A DNA stretch of 64,000 bases from Microbulbifer sp. MI-G (GTDB lineage Bacteria > Pseudomonadota > Gammaproteobacteria > Pseudomonadales > Cellvibrionaceae): the NCBI RefSeq assembly GCF_030440425.1, contig NZ_CP098023.1, positions 3,036,501-3,100,500 on the forward strand, given 5' to 3'. Shown one piece after another: positions 9,916-20,356 of this stretch (position 1 is the first letter of the stretch; every line of letters starts with the position of its first letter). The notes beneath the pieces were generated by a model, which saw only the letters and a program-made list of their open reading frames with translations, was not told where the DNA came from and searched no databases. The position numbers and the translations under genes are program-made.

Positions 9916-10082
9916 ACCACTCTCCGGGGGCGGGCTGGTCAGGTAAGGGAAAGCTGGGACACAGCCGGGCGGCGATTATACAGCGGCTGGTACTCAGTGG
10001 ACAGGGAACAGCAGGAGGGTGTTGGTTTTACACAGCGGGCAGGACGGGGCAATGCCCGCCCGGAAACCCGTCAAAGTACGAT

Positions 10083-11228
10083 TTAGTTAAAGAAGCCAAT
10101 CACAAAGCGCTTGATGGCATCCCACAGGCGTTTGAAGATACCGGCACGCTCCACGTCGTCCGCGGTTACGGCTTTGACTTCGGAAACGGTCTCGCCATCC
10201 AGGATCACCACAACCTTGCCCACCGGCTGGCCTTTCTGGATCGGGGCCTCCAACTCGCCATCCACAATCAGATCCGCTTTGATGCCCTCCTCTCCACCGC
10301 GGGGGATGGTAACGAAAACATCCTTTTCAACCGCGATACCCACGCGGGGCTTCTTGCCACCCCAGACGCGCTCGGTCTGCAACACCTCACCCTGACCATA
10401 CACTTTGTGGGTCTGGTAGTAGCGGAAACCATAAGCCAGCAGTTTCTGGGTCTCGGAAGCGCGTTTTTCATCGCTATCGGTGCCCACCACTATGGCAATC
10501 AGGCGCATGCCGCGCTTCATCGCAGAGGCCACCAGGCAATAGCCCGCCTCTTCTGTGTGACCGGTTTTAATCCCGTCCACCGAGGCGTCGCGCCACAACA
10601 GACGGTTGCGGTTGGGCTGGTTGATGCCCGAGTAATTGAAATACTTCTCGGAATATATATCGTAGTGCTCCGGATGGTCGGCAATCAGTGCACGGGCCAG
10701 AATGCCCAGGTCGCGCGCAGTGGTCAGGTGCCCGTCCTCCGGCCAGCCGGTGGAATTGACGAAGTGGGTATTTTCCATGCCCAGCAGTTCTGCCTGCTGG
10801 TTCATCACCTCCGCAAATACCTCTTCACTGCCGGACACATGTTCGGCCAAGGCGATACTGGCATCGTTACCGGACTGGATGATGACTCCGCGCATCAGAT
10901 CTATTACAGAGACCTGGTCGCCGACTTTGACAAACATTTTTGAGCCGCCCTTGCGCCAGGCTTTCTCGGAAATGCGCACCAGGTCATCTTCCTTGACACT
11001 GCCTTTGAGTATCTCCTCAGAGACGATATAGACGGTCATCATCTTGGTGAGACTGGCGGGGGGAATCTGTTTGTCGGGTTCGTGCTCCACCAGAATCTGG
11101 CCGGTATTGGCATCCATCAACAGGTAGGAGATTGCGGTCAATTGCGGCGGTGCCGGGATTAGAGATTGCGCCTGAACCAGGCCCGCACACAACAATAGGA
11201 AAGAACAGGCGATAATCCGTGTGATCAT
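10083..11228 (-). CDS. dacA: D-alanyl-D-alanine carboxypeptidase, PBP5/6 type
   Basis: This periplasmic penicillin-binding protein trims the terminal D-Ala from peptidoglycan pentapeptides. It has 381 residues. A signal peptide occupies residues 1-20 (cleavage after VQA). The three active-site motifs are present: SxxK at S59-K62 (ASLTK), SGN at 119-121 and KTG at 221-223. The PBP5 C-terminal domain follows, and the last 20 residues (FKRLWDAIKRFVIGFF) form the amphipathic membrane anchor. The gene lies between rlpA and ybeD as in Pseudomonas. About 170 bases separate it from ybeD and about 260 from rlpA. Confidence 0.96.
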   Translation of the reverse strand: MITRIIACSFLLLCAGLVQAQSLIPAPPQLTAISYLLMDANTGQILVEHEPDKQIPPASLTKMMTVYIVSEEILKGSVKEDDLVRISEKAWRKGGSKMFVKVGDQVSVIDLMRGVIIQSGNDASIALAEHVSGSEEVFAEVMNQQAELLGMENTHFVNSTGWPEDGHLTTARDLGILARALIADHPEHYDIYSEKYFNYSGINQPNRNRLLWRDASVDGIKTGHTEEAGYCLVASAMKRGMRLIAIVVGTDSDEKRASETQKLLAYGFRYYQTHKVYGQGEVLQTERVWGGKKPRVGIAVEKDVFVTIPRGGEEGIKADLIVDGELEAPIQKGQPVGKVVVILDGETVSEVKAVTADDVERAGIFKRLWDAIKRFVIGFFN

Positions 11229-11486
11229 AGGGGGAGTCTCATTAATCCTCGTGTTTTTTGGCTGGCTGTTAACCCATTATGTATTTTAATAGATTAGTCG
11301 GCAGCGCTGGGGAGGCACCCCATGCCGCAAGCCACTGTATACTGACAAAATACAAGAAAATTCGCGCCAATGCGCAGTATTTTGTGAACGGTGATCCAAA
11401 TGACCGTCAAATCATAAATCAGTCACAGGTTGCCAGGAATTTTTCGCGCAAACCAACCGCCTGCTCCGGCAGCCATGTTGATGATC

Positions 11487-12359
11487 CTATTCATACACCA
11501 CCTGGGGCTGCCCCAGCTGCTTCTGTGTCACGGTTTCCCGTGCCGTGGCGAGAGCCCTTTGCCGGGCGATGGGACCAATACGCACCCGGTATAATACCTT
11601 GCCATCCCGCTTTACCGGGCTGACCAGAACAGGGTAGTCAATCGCGTCAGCAAGCTGGGCCCTCACGGCCTCCGCCTGGGCAAAGTTGCTGTAGGCACCG
11701 ACCTGCAAAAATGTATTCCCGGGCAGCTTCACGGAGGTATCCTTTGCCAAACCTTCCGGGCCTTTCAACCCGTCACCAGTCAGCAGTACCTCGGTGACCG
11801 GCGGCAATGCCGCGGGGTCCAGTGACTCCACTTCCACACGGGCCACACCCCGCTCCACATACCCCAGCTTCTGGGCAGCCGTATAACTGAGGTCAATAAT
11901 ACGCCCCTGCACAAAGGGGCCACGGTCATTGACCCGCACAATGATACTGCGACCATTGTCCAGATTGGTCACTTTGGCATAACTGGGCAGAGGCAGGGTT
12001 TTATGTGCAGCAGAGATGGCGTACATGTTATAGATCTCGCCATTGGCGGTATTGCGGCCATGAAACTTGGTGCCATACCAAGAGGCCTTGCCGCGCTCTT
12101 TATAGCCTTTGACCGCATCGCGCACATGGTAGGTCACACCGTTGACCCGATAGGGGGACTTGTTCCCGGCGGGGCCGATGGGCTCACGCACTGGCGTCGG
12201 GTCTGGGGTGGCCAGCATACTGACGGGTGTTGGCGGGCCACTGTCACGAATACTGTCACCGGGCCCGGCCTGCGAGCCCGGGTCAGTCTGCAGACCCCCA
12301 CAGGACACCAAAAACACCGCGGCAAGCAACATCCCACACCGCGCATTGCACTGAACCAT
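11487..12359 (-). CDS. rlpA: Septal ring lytic transglycosylase RlpA, lipoprotein
   Basis: This outer-membrane lipoprotein cleaves denuded glycan strands at septa. I take the second in-frame start (MVQCNARCGMLL) because it puts a proper lipoprotein signal directly before the lipobox LVSC; the frame extends 7 codons further to 12380. The double-psi beta-barrel begins at GKASWYGTKFHGRNTANGE and carries the conserved aspartate in VNDRGPFVQGR. A C-terminal SPOR domain (TFLQVGAYSNFAQAEAVRAQL to VRIGPI) binds denuded peptidoglycan. Its neighbours mltB, mrdB and mrdA are all wall genes. Confidence 0.93.
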   Translation of the reverse strand: MVQCNARCGMLLAAVFLVSCGGLQTDPGSQAGPGDSIRDSGPPTPVSMLATPDPTPVREPIGPAGNKSPYRVNGVTYHVRDAVKGYKERGKASWYGTKFHGRNTANGEIYNMYAISAAHKTLPLPSYAKVTNLDNGRSIIVRVNDRGPFVQGRIIDLSYTAAQKLGYVERGVARVEVESLDPAALPPVTEVLLTGDGLKGPEGLAKDTSVKLPGNTFLQVGAYSNFAQAEAVRAQLADAIDYPVLVSPVKRDGKVLYRVRIGPIARQRALATARETVTQKQLGQPQVVYE

Positions 12360-12605
12360 AATCCCCCCACACGGCAACAAAAGGTTGCCGCCCCCAAGAC
12401 GCCGTTGGCTGACACTATCTGGTGAAATGAAAAAACTTTGACTGCAACCAGGACCATTGGTTTCCCAATGCCGGCTGTGATCGCCAGCTCAAAGCCTGAT
12501 TGTCACTCTATTGACCGGGCCCGTGCCGGTGAGATACGGGCATAGTCCCCGCCATTTTAGAACGACACATCAAGGCACGATAAAAAAGCCCGGCAGTTTG
12601 TCCGA

Positions 12606-13619
12606 TCAATAGGATTTTCCGCCACGGGCCTTGACAATCTCCTGGGCCAGTTCATTGACTGCCATCGCATAGAGGCGACTGCGGTTATAGCTGGTAATGG
12701 TGGAAAAATTATTGAGTCCCAGCCAGTACTGTTTGCCCCGCTCTGTCTGCAGGGAGAAGACCGTGGCAGGCATTTCCGGTGACACCTGGCTGGTGGCTGT
12801 GAATCCTTTTTCCGCCAACTCCCCTACGGTCCATTCCGGTTGCAAGGTATTGTTGACAATGGTCATATCCGCATTGGGGCGCGGGATCGACAGAACGGCA
12901 ATGGGTTCACCGGACTTCCACCCGTGCTGGGCGAGGTAATTGGCCACGCTGCCAATGGCATCCTGGGGGTTATTCCAGATATCCACCTTGCCGTCATTAC
13001 TGAAGTCCACTGCGTAAGCGCGGTAGCTTGAAGGCATAAACTGGCCGTAACCCATGGCACCGGCGTAGGAACCCTTCAATGTCAAAGGGTCTATACCCTG
13101 ATCCCGGGTTAGTAGCAGATAGTGTTCCAGCTCTTTGGTAAAGAAGGCGGAACGACGCGGGTAATTGAAGGCCAGGGTAGAGAGTGCATCCAGTACCCGG
13201 TGACCACCCATATTGCCGCCGTAGCGGGTTTCAATACCGATAATAGCGACAATGATTTCCGCTGGCACACCGTACTTCTTTTCCGCTTCGGCCAGGACTT
13301 CGGCGTTGTTGTCCCAGAAGTCGACACCGCCGGCAATGCTCTGTGGGGTCAAAAACAGCTTGCGGTATTCGTACCAGGGTTTGGCCTTTTCCGCTGGGCG
13401 CTGGATGGCCCTGAGAATGGAGTCCTTGCGTTTGGCCTTGCGCATCAGATCCTGTAGCGTTTCGCGATCGAACTGGTGTTCTTCCACCATGTACTCGACA
13501 AACTTCTGTGCATTTGCATTGTCACCGTGTCCAGGCTCCTGCGCGCAGGCAGCGAGGGCCAGCCCCACGCCAAACAATAGTCCAGAGGTCCACTTCAAAA
13601 CCAACGCTCCTGTCTTCAT
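12606..13619 (-). CDS. mltB: Membrane-bound lytic murein transglycosylase B
   Basis: This lytic transglycosylase cuts the MurNAc-GlcNAc bond to give 1,6-anhydro ends. It has 337 residues. A signal peptide ends in the lipobox LAAC (C25), so it should be lipid-anchored. The catalytic glutamate is E130 in IIGIETRYGG, followed by the family motifs NYPRRSAFF and GSYAGAMGYGQFMPSSY. A short EF-hand-like loop (DFSNDGKVDIWN) follows. It lies 44 bases downstream of mrdB in the elongation cluster. Confidence 0.95.
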   Translation of the reverse strand: MKTGALVLKWTSGLLFGVGLALAACAQEPGHGDNANAQKFVEYMVEEHQFDRETLQDLMRKAKRKDSILRAIQRPAEKAKPWYEYRKLFLTPQSIAGGVDFWDNNAEVLAEAEKKYGVPAEIIVAIIGIETRYGGNMGGHRVLDALSTLAFNYPRRSAFFTKELEHYLLLTRDQGIDPLTLKGSYAGAMGYGQFMPSSYRAYAVDFSNDGKVDIWNNPQDAIGSVANYLAQHGWKSGEPIAVLSIPRPNADMTIVNNTLQPEWTVGELAEKGFTATSQVSPEMPATVFSLQTERGKQYWLGLNNFSTITSYNRSRLYAMAVNELAQEIVKARGGKSY

Positions 13620-13663
13620 TACGCGTCTCTATATCCGGTTATCAACCAGTTGAACAACACCCA

Positions 13664-14809
13664 CTAGAAGTGGACCCTGCGCCGCTCAGTCCCTACAGCC
13701 ATGAGGATGCCGAATCCCGCCATCAGGGTAATCAGTGAAGTTCCCCCATAACTGATCATCGGCAGGGGAACACCCACTATTGGCAGCAGTCCTGTAACCA
13801 TACCAATGTTTACAAACACATAGACAAAAAAAGTGAGCGTTATACTCCCCGCCAATAGCCGTCCGAACAAGTACTGTGCCATAAAGCTAATATAGATGCC
13901 GCGTGCGATCACCAAAACGTAGAGCAGTAGCAGTATAAGCACGCCGCGCATACCCCACTCCTCCGCCAAGACCGCAATAATAAAGTCGGTATGGCTCTCC
14001 GGCAGAAAATCCAGCTGCGATTGGGTGCCTTGCAGGTAACCTTTACCATATAGCCCCCCGGAACCAATAGCGGCCTTGGAGTTAAAAATATTCCAGCCGG
14101 CTCCAAATCGGTCATCGTGAGGGTTGAGTAGTGTCAGAATGCGCTGGCGCTGGTAGTCCCTCAACCCCCACTGCCAGATAGGCCAGGTGGAAGCCATGAG
14201 TGCTGCGGCCGCGGCGCCGATCATCTTCCAGCTGAGCCCCGCCAGATACAGTGCAAACAGGCCGGCGGCGGCGATCAGAATGGCTGTGCCCAGATCCGGC
14301 TGGCGCACGATCAGCGCAGCCGGTACCGCCACGATGACCAAAGCCCCGCACACCGTGGCAAACGCAGGGGGCTGTGCGCGCTGGTGCAGGAAGGCAGCGA
14401 CCATCATCGGTACCCCCAGCTTCATCATCTCAGAGGGTTGGAAGCGAAAGCCGCCGATCTCCAGCCAGCGCTGGGCACCCTTGGCACCGGTACCAAAAAA
14501 CAGCACCCCCAGCAACAGGGTGCAGCCACCCAGATAGGCCCAGATCGACCAACGCCGGTAAAAGTCCAGGGGAATCTGCGCAACAATGAACATGCCTAAA
14601 AACGCCAGGCACATAAAAACCGACTGGCGCTGTACATACTTGAAGTCACCGCCAGAAGCACTGTAGAGCACTCCCAGGCCGGCAGATGCCAACAGCAATA
14701 ACAACACCAGCAGCGGCACATCGAGGTGCAGGCGACGGGCAAGGCTCACCGGCTTTCTGAGGCTGCTGTCCATATCGGAGAGCCGGTGCGAGTAGTCGCG
14801 ATTAGCCAT
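13664..14809 (-). CDS. mrdB: Peptidoglycan glycosyltransferase RodA (rod shape)
   Basis: This SEDS-family polymerase of the elongasome works with PBP2 to polymerise lipid II. It has 381 residues and about ten membrane segments. The signatures LDFLPESHTDFIIAVLAEEWG, with its conserved extracytoplasmic glutamates, and GVPLPMISYGGTSL near the C-terminus are diagnostic. The start overlaps the end of mrdA by 8 bases, so the two are co-translated. The soluble N-terminus before the first helix is about 28 residues. Confidence 0.96.
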   Translation of the reverse strand: MANRDYSHRLSDMDSSLRKPVSLARRLHLDVPLLVLLLLLASAGLGVLYSASGGDFKYVQRQSVFMCLAFLGMFIVAQIPLDFYRRWSIWAYLGGCTLLLGVLFFGTGAKGAQRWLEIGGFRFQPSEMMKLGVPMMVAAFLHQRAQPPAFATVCGALVIVAVPAALIVRQPDLGTAILIAAAGLFALYLAGLSWKMIGAAAAALMASTWPIWQWGLRDYQRQRILTLLNPHDDRFGAGWNIFNSKAAIGSGGLYGKGYLQGTQSQLDFLPESHTDFIIAVLAEEWGMRGVLILLLLYVLVIARGIYISFMAQYLFGRLLAGSITLTFFVYVFVNIGMVTGLLPIVGVPLPMISYGGTSLITLMAGFGILMAVGTERRRVHF

Positions 14810-16694
14810 TGCCCCTCCTCCCAGTCAGATCGGTATCCCGCGCGGTTTCAACCGGTGGCTGCGGACGCGCCATCCATTCGGCGAACAGCGCCCGGGCTAC
14901 CGGGGCAGCCACCTTGCCGCCGGCTTCCCCATTTTCCACCAGAACCGCGACTGCAATGCGGGGTTTGTTCACTGGAGCAAAAGCGACAAACAGCGCGTGA
15001 TCCCGGTGGCGCTCCAGCAGGGCCTCGGAATCATATTGCGCGCCCTGGGCAATACCCACCACCTGAGCGGTACCGGATTTACCGGCAACGCGAAAATCCA
15101 GGCCCTCACCGGCGCGCTTGCCAGTACCGTCACTGCGATTGACCACAGCCTCCATGCCTTCAAACACCAAGTCCCAATGGTCCGGGCGCGCTTCCAGGTT
15201 GTGCAGCCTTTCCGCTGGCTGTACCACGCCATTGATGGTTTTTACCATTTGTGGCCGATAGTGGGTGCCGCGATTGGCGATAGTCGCGGTCATCACTGCC
15301 AGTTGCAGCGGAGTGGCCAACACGAAGCCCTGCCCCAGCACCGCATTCAGGCTATCCCCGGGGAACCAGGGCATGCCCCGCGCGCTGCGCTTCCAGTGCC
15401 GCGAAGGAAAGAGGCCGGCGCGCTCTGTAGGCAGATCAATGCCGGTCTTGGCACCGAGCCCGAAATGGGTGGCGATAGTGTGCATTTCGTCGATATCCCA
15501 GCGGTGCGCCATATCCCAGAAGAACACATCGCAGCTCTGTGCCATGGCCTGTACCAAATCCACTTTATCGCCATGGCCCCAGCGGATATGGTCCCGGTAG
15601 ATACGCGGGTCGTTGGGCAGTTTGTAGAAACCCGGGTCCTGAATCCTGGTCTCACGGGAAATAATCCCGGCCTCCAGGGCCCCGAGCCCCATCACGGGCT
15701 TCAGGGTCGAACCCGGAGGATACTGTCCCTGTATGGCGCGATTAAACAGGGGGACGTCAAGGGAGTCACTGAGGGTGCGGTAGTCGACAAAACTGATGCC
15801 GGTGACAAACAGATTCGGGTCGAAAGAGGGCTTACTCACAAACGCCAGTACACCGCCGGTATTGACATCAATGGCGACCACGGCACCGCGGCGATCACCG
15901 AGGGTTTCGGAGGCCACCTGCTGCAGGCGCGCATCCAGGTGCAGGGTCAGGCCAACACCCGGTTTGGGGTCTTCGCGCTCCAGCACCCGCAGTACCCGCC
16001 CGCGCGCATTGATCTCTACATTCTCATACCCCACTTCCCCGAGCAGGTGCTGCTCGTAGCTGCGTTCCAGCCCCACCTTGCCGATACTGCGGGTACCCCG
16101 GTAGCGCCGCACGTCCTCCCGGGTGAAATTATTCAAATCTCGGTCACTGATACGCCCCACATAGCCGACACTGTGAGCAAACAGCGCCCCCAGTGGGTAA
16201 TAACGCACCAGTTCGGCCTGAACAGAAACACCGGGCATGCGAAACTGGTTGACACTGATACGCGCAATTTCATCTTCTTCCAGGCGAAAGCGCAGGGGTA
16301 CCGGCTCAAATGGGCGTCGGCGCTTCATGCGCTTGCGAAACTTGGCCACATCACTGTCTTCAAGGCGAATAAGGTTGCCGATCAATTCCAGGGTCGCATC
16401 CAGATCCCGCACACGCTCGCGCACAATGGAGAGATTGTAACTGGCACGGTTATCCGCAAGCAGAGTGCCGTTGCGGTCGTATATCAATCCCCGGGTGGGG
16501 GCTACCGGGCGTACCTGGATACGGTTTTCCTCGGATTGAGTGCGATAGTCTTCGTAATTGATAATCTGCAGATTGTAAAAACGCGCGACCAAAACCCCCA
16601 GCAGAACAATGACACCGGCGATGGCCACCAGCATGCGATTGCGGAAAAGCCGCTGCTCGATATAGGGGTCCTTGAGGCGATGGGCGTGGGGCAT
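14802..16694 (-). CDS. mrdA: Penicillin-binding protein 2 (elongasome transpeptidase)
   Basis: This class B PBP cross-links new glycan during cell elongation. It has 630 residues, the usual length. One membrane anchor lies at about 22-38. The PBP dimer domain covers about 62-240, and the transpeptidase domain carries S329-xx-K332 (GSTLK), SCD in the SxN position and KSG in VAGKSGTAQVV. It overlaps mrdB by 8 bases and lies about 110 bases after rlmH. The complete pair mrdA-mrdB indicates a rod-shaped cell. Confidence 0.97.
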   Translation of the reverse strand: MPHAHRLKDPYIEQRLFRNRMLVAIAGVIVLLGVLVARFYNLQIINYEDYRTQSEENRIQVRPVAPTRGLIYDRNGTLLADNRASYNLSIVRERVRDLDATLELIGNLIRLEDSDVAKFRKRMKRRRPFEPVPLRFRLEEDEIARISVNQFRMPGVSVQAELVRYYPLGALFAHSVGYVGRISDRDLNNFTREDVRRYRGTRSIGKVGLERSYEQHLLGEVGYENVEINARGRVLRVLEREDPKPGVGLTLHLDARLQQVASETLGDRRGAVVAIDVNTGGVLAFVSKPSFDPNLFVTGISFVDYRTLSDSLDVPLFNRAIQGQYPPGSTLKPVMGLGALEAGIISRETRIQDPGFYKLPNDPRIYRDHIRWGHGDKVDLVQAMAQSCDVFFWDMAHRWDIDEMHTIATHFGLGAKTGIDLPTERAGLFPSRHWKRSARGMPWFPGDSLNAVLGQGFVLATPLQLAVMTATIANRGTHYRPQMVKTINGVVQPAERLHNLEARPDHWDLVFEGMEAVVNRSDGTGKRAGEGLDFRVAGKSGTAQVVGIAQGAQYDSEALLERHRDHALFVAFAPVNKPRIAVAVLVENGEAGGKVAAPVARALFAEWMARPQPPVETARDTDLTGRRGNG

Positions 16695-16806
16695 TTGGGC
16701 ATTTGGGCTTATTTGAACAGTGTTGACTGGCGCTGAAAAAAACCAAGTGAACTACATTACCACAGGGCACAAGTGAACAGACAATCCGGGCTGGCCATTG
16801 TCTCCG

Positions 16807-17280
16807 TCACTTGTGGTAGGGATGTCCCACCAACAGTGTCCAGGCGCGGTAAATCTGCTCCGCCAATACCACACGCACCAGCGGATGTGGCAAAGTGAGC
16901 GGAGAGAGGGACCAGCATTGTCTGGCCGCATTCAGGCAATCCCCAGAGAGGCCATCGGGACCGCCAATCAGCAGGCAGACACTTTCCCCCGAGAGCTGCC
17001 ATTCACGCAATTGCCGCGAGAGCTGCGCCGTACTCCAGGGTTTGCCCTTTACATCCAGCGCCACGACATGATCCCGGGGACCGAGGGCAGAGAGCATTGC
17101 CTCCCCCTCCTTCCTACGGGCTTTGTCAATCAGTGCCAGGGTATTTTTCCGGCCGCGCGGCCCCAGGGGGATTTCCACCACCTCCAGGAAAATATCTCGG
17201 GGCAGGCGCCTGGCGTACTCAGTGTAGCCCTCCTGCACCCAACGGGGCATTTTCCCTCCGGCGGCGAGAATTCGGATTTT
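16807..17280 (-). CDS. rlmH: 23S rRNA pseudouridine-1915 N3-methyltransferase
   Basis: This SPOUT methyltransferase modifies pseudouridine 1915 of 23S rRNA. I choose the GTG at 17280-17278, giving [12 protein letters not shown] as N-terminus and 157 residues, the family length. A frame start 9 codons earlier would overlap rsfS. A GGATGAG stretch just upstream fits a ribosome binding site. The SAM-binding knot has [10 protein letters not shown], and the C-terminal [18 protein letters not shown] is characteristic. The stop of rsfS lies 7 bases upstream. Confidence 0.94.
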   Translation of the reverse strand, partial: KIRILAAGGKMPRWVQEGYTEYARRLPRDIFLEVVEIPLGPRGRKNTLALIDKARRKEGEAMLSALGPRDHVVALDVKGKPWSTAQLSRQLREWQLSGESVCLLIGGPDGLSGDCLNAARQCWSLSPLTLPHPLVRVVLAEQIYRAWTLLVGHPYHK

Positions 17281-17287
17281 CACGGTC

Positions 17288-17650
17288 TCATCCCCCGTGG
17301 GGATCACTGCCGTCCGCCTCTTCGCGCGTATTCGGCGTCATCGACCAGAGTTTTTCCAGGTCGTAGAAGCTGCGCAAATCCTCCAGCATCACATGTACCA
17401 CCAAATCCCCATAGTCCACCAGTACCCATTCCCCCTGCTCTTTCCCTTCCACACCAATGGGGCGCACACCCTGTTTCTGCAATTCACCCACAACATTTTC
17501 CGCAAGGGATTTCACCTGGCGGCTTGAGGTACCGGTACAGATCAGCAGATTGTCCATCACATCAGACAGTTCGGAAACATCCAGGGCAACGATATCTTTG
17601 CCTTTCAGGTCTTCCAGTGCGTTGAACGCGATTTCTTTAATATTTGTCAT
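17288..17650 (-). CDS. rsfS: Ribosomal silencing factor
   Basis: RsfS (DUF143/Iojap) binds ribosomal protein L14 and blocks subunit joining when nutrients are low. It has 120 residues with the family motifs [16 protein letters not shown] and [16 protein letters not shown]. Past about residue 105 a short polar tail ([16 protein letters not shown]) extends beyond the conserved domain. It lies 14 bases after nadD and 7 bases before rlmH, the standard nadD-rsfS-rlmH order. Confidence 0.96.
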   Translation of the reverse strand: MTNIKEIAFNALEDLKGKDIVALDVSELSDVMDNLLICTGTSSRQVKSLAENVVGELQKQGVRPIGVEGKEQGEWVLVDYGDLVVHVMLEDLRSFYDLEKLWSMTPNTREEADGSDPHGG

Positions 17651-17664
17651 AACACCTTGATGCT

Positions 17665-18351
17665 TTACCGGTCGCCGGCGGTATTCTGTTTTCTGTAAAG
17701 TTGATGGTCTTCAATATACTGCAACACCGCAGCTGGAAGGAGGTAACGGGGCGACTGGCCGTTGCCGAGCAATTGGCGGATATGGGTGGAGGAGATTGGC
17801 AGCAGGGTCTGTTCGCGCACCACCAGGCGCCCGCAGGGCTCCCCATGCAAATCGGCGGTGCTTCCGCGGTGGCGCTCGAGCACATCGAGCAGCGGGGAAT
17901 GATCACCCCCTTTTGCCCGCTGGGGCGGACTCCAGCCCGGCCGGGTCACCGCCACCAGATGCGCCAGCGCCAGCAGGCTCTGCCAGCGGTGCCAGCGGTG
18001 CAGACTGAGCAGGGAATCCAGCCCCATACAGAAACTGATCGACACCTCAGGACCCAGCTCTGTACGCAATTCCTCCAGGGTGTCCACAGTATAAGTGGCT
18101 CCCCCCCGGCGCAATTCCCGCTCATCCAGCTGCAATTCGTCACAACCCGCCAGTGCCAGCACCAGCATCTGGCAACGTTGACGGGGGGACACCCCCGGAC
18201 TTTCACGGTGGCCCGGCTGGTGGCTTGGCAGCAGGCGCATTTCATCGAACCCCAAAGCCTGGCGCAGCTCTAGTGCCATACGCAGGTGGCCAAAATGTAT
18301 CGGGTCGAAAGTGCCGCCAAACAGGGCGATACTGTGCCGCTTGGTCGCCAA
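17665..18351 (-). CDS. nadD: Nicotinate-nucleotide adenylyltransferase
   Basis: NadD adenylates nicotinate mononucleotide to deamido-NAD in the NAD pathway. It has 228 residues. The nucleotidyltransferase signature GGTFDPIHFGHLR lies at 13-25, and the second signature is ISSTHIRQLL near the C-terminus. It lies between proA (39-base gap) and rsfS (14-base gap), so it is likely co-transcribed with both. Confidence 0.96.
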   Translation of the reverse strand: MATKRHSIALFGGTFDPIHFGHLRMALELRQALGFDEMRLLPSHQPGHRESPGVSPRQRCQMLVLALAGCDELQLDERELRRGGATYTVDTLEELRTELGPEVSISFCMGLDSLLSLHRWHRWQSLLALAHLVAVTRPGWSPPQRAKGGDHSPLLDVLERHRGSTADLHGEPCGRLVVREQTLLPISSTHIRQLLGNGQSPRYLLPAAVLQYIEDHQLYRKQNTAGDR

Positions 18352-18390
18352 AATTACCTCTTGCGCCAGATGATTACACCGGGACAGTGT

Positions 18391-19668
18391 CTACTGTCGT
18401 ATATGTCCATTTCCCAGCACGATCCATTTTCGGGAGGTGAGTCCTTCCAGCCCCACCGGACCACGGGCGTGGATTTTATCCGTGCTAATACCAATTTCCG
18501 CCCCCAGGCCGTATTCATAGCCATCGGCAAAGCCGGTGGAGGCATTCACCATCACCGAACTGGAATCCACCTCCGTGAGAAAACGCCGGCTGCGGCTGTA
18601 ATCCTCGGTCACTATGGCATCCGTGTGGCCGGAGCCGTAGCGGGCAATATGAGCCATCGCCGCCTCCATATCCGCCACTACGCGGATCGACAGTATTGGC
18701 GCCAGGTACTCCTCAGTCCAGTCCGCTTCCATGGCTGCCAGGCATCGCGGCAGTATCTCGCGAGTGCGCTCGCAACCGCGCAGCTCCACACCTCTGGACT
18801 CAAAGGCCGCGGCCAGATCCGGCAGTATCTCTGCGGCGATTCCCTCTGCAACCAGCAGGGTTTCCATAGCATTGCATACGCCGTAGCGGCGGGTTTTGGC
18901 ATTGAGGGCAATATCGAAGGCCTTTTTCGGATCCGCACGGTCATCGATATAGACATGGCACACCCCGTGCAGGTGTTTGATTACCGGTACACTGGCCTCA
19001 CGGCTGACACGCTCAATCAGGCCGGTGCCACCGCGAGGCACAATCACATCCAGGTATTCCGGCATGGTGATCAAAGCACCCACGGCAGCGCGGTCGCTGG
19101 TCCCCACCACCTGAACGGCTGTCTCCGGCAGGTCTGACGCGCGCAATCCAGCGACAATGCAGGCGGCAATAGCCTGGTTGGAGTGCAGCGCCTCACTCCC
19201 GCCGCGCAAAATAGTGGCATTTCCGGACTTCAGGCAGAGGCTGGCAGCATCTATCGTCACATTGGGGCGGGACTCGTAAATAATCCCCACCACCCCCAGC
19301 GGCACACGCATTCTACCCACCTGGATGCCGCTGGGACGATAGTGCAGATTCTCGATTTCCCCCACCGGATCAGGCAGATCCGCGACCTGTAACAGGCCTG
19401 CAATCATAGCGTCGATACGGGGGTTATCCAGTTCCAGACGATCGAGCAGTGCAGCGTCCAGACCCTGTGCAAGCCCCGCCTGCATATCTCGGATATTGGC
19501 CTCGGTGAGTTGCGCCCGCTGCGCTTCGATCTGGGTGGCGATGGCCCTGAGGGCTCGGTTCTTGGCCGCAGTACTGGCCCTGGCCATCAGCCGCGCTGCA
19601 GCGCGGGCAGCCTGGCCCATCTGCCCGAGTCGCGTACGGATTTGGTCAGCGGTGTCGGTGGTGGTCAC
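18391..19668 (-). CDS. proA: Gamma-glutamyl phosphate reductase
   Basis: ProA reduces gamma-glutamyl phosphate to glutamate semialdehyde in proline synthesis. It has 425 residues, near the family norm. The catalytic cysteine is in [13 protein letters not shown], and [15 protein letters not shown] and SNQAIAA are family motifs. It heads the nadD-rsfS-rlmH-wall gene run; the same proA-nadD order is known in Pseudomonas. Confidence 0.96.
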   Translation of the reverse strand: MTTTDTADQIRTRLGQMGQAARAAARLMARASTAAKNRALRAIATQIEAQRAQLTEANIRDMQAGLAQGLDAALLDRLELDNPRIDAMIAGLLQVADLPDPVGEIENLHYRPSGIQVGRMRVPLGVVGIIYESRPNVTIDAASLCLKSGNATILRGGSEALHSNQAIAACIVAGLRASDLPETAVQVVGTSDRAAVGALITMPEYLDVIVPRGGTGLIERVSREASVPVIKHLHGVCHVYIDDRADPKKAFDIALNAKTRRYGVCNAMETLLVAEGIAAEILPDLAAAFESRGVELRGCERTREILPRCLAAMEADWTEEYLAPILSIRVVADMEAAMAHIARYGSGHTDAIVTEDYSRSRRFLTEVDSSSVMVNASTGFADGYEYGLGAEIGISTDKIHARGPVGLEGLTSRKWIVLGNGHIRQ

Positions 19669-19771
19669 TTGGCGCTCCGTGCATAATCCGGTCGGCCGCG
19701 CAGTATACCCCAGGGGAGCGGGGTTTGAATGGCCAATCCCGGCCTATTCCGGAAAATAGGTCCACAGCCGG

Positions 19772-20356
19772 TCACTGCCGGGTCCATCGGTCCAGATTGT
19801 CAGCGATATTGGCCAGGCGTGCCAGCGGGTCCTCCAGGGCCAGAAGTTCTACCCGCACCTTGTCTTCCAAGGGCAGCAACTGCGCCAGCTGCCAGGACAG
19901 CGCATCGGCGGAATCCACCTGGTCGAACTTCAGCGACAGTATTTTGGCGCGCTCTTTCAGTTCATTGAGTACAGCGAGCAAGCCATCGCAATCGGCGGGT
20001 ATGGGTTTCGGCGACTCTTCCGGCAGCCATTCCACATCCCCCAGCAATAGATCGTCTTCGGCCCTGTCCGTATGGGTAATGCGAAATCGGCGCCGGCCCA
20101 CCACCTGTATATGCAGCAGCCCCTCCTCACCCTGGCCCCAATCGACAATATGCACATAAACACCTAGCGGCCACACCGAGGCATGCCCCACTTCGCCGCC
20201 GGAACGAATGAGCACCACGCCAAATCCGCTGTCGGTCTTCAGCGCTTCACTCACCAGATGCAGGTAGCGCTGTTCGAAGATACGCAGGGGCAGGGTAACC
20301 CCGGGATACAGGGCCACGCTCAAGGGAAAAAGAGGGATCTGTTGCAATGGGGTCAC
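19772..20356 (-). CDS. LON N-terminal-like substrate-binding domain protein
   Basis: This stand-alone LON-SB/PUA-like domain protein lacks the AAA+ and protease parts of Lon. From the GTG at 20356 it has 194 residues and begins TPLQQIPLFPLSVALYPG, matching where family proteins start. Another GTG at 20437 would add 27 residues that look non-coding (several cysteines and glycines), so I prefer the shorter form. Conserved motifs are LPLRIFEQRYLHLV and FGVVLIRSGGEVG. The cellular role of these short LON-domain proteins is not established. Confidence 0.85.
   Translation of the reverse strand: MTPLQQIPLFPLSVALYPGVTLPLRIFEQRYLHLVSEALKTDSGFGVVLIRSGGEVGHASVWPLGVYVHIVDWGQGEEGLLHIQVVGRRRFRITHTDRAEDDLLLGDVEWLPEESPKPIPADCDGLLAVLNELKERAKILSLKFDQVDSADALSWQLAQLLPLEDKVRVELLALEDPLARLANIADNLDRWTRQ

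Noticed and set aside
14997..16736. Long forward frame opposite mrdA
   Set aside because: The minus strand encodes intact PBP2 with SxxK and KSG; the forward frame has no domain features.
16807..17307. Longer rlmH from an ATG overlapping rsfS
   Set aside because: The GTG at 17280 gives the family length and N-terminus and lies after the rsfS stop.
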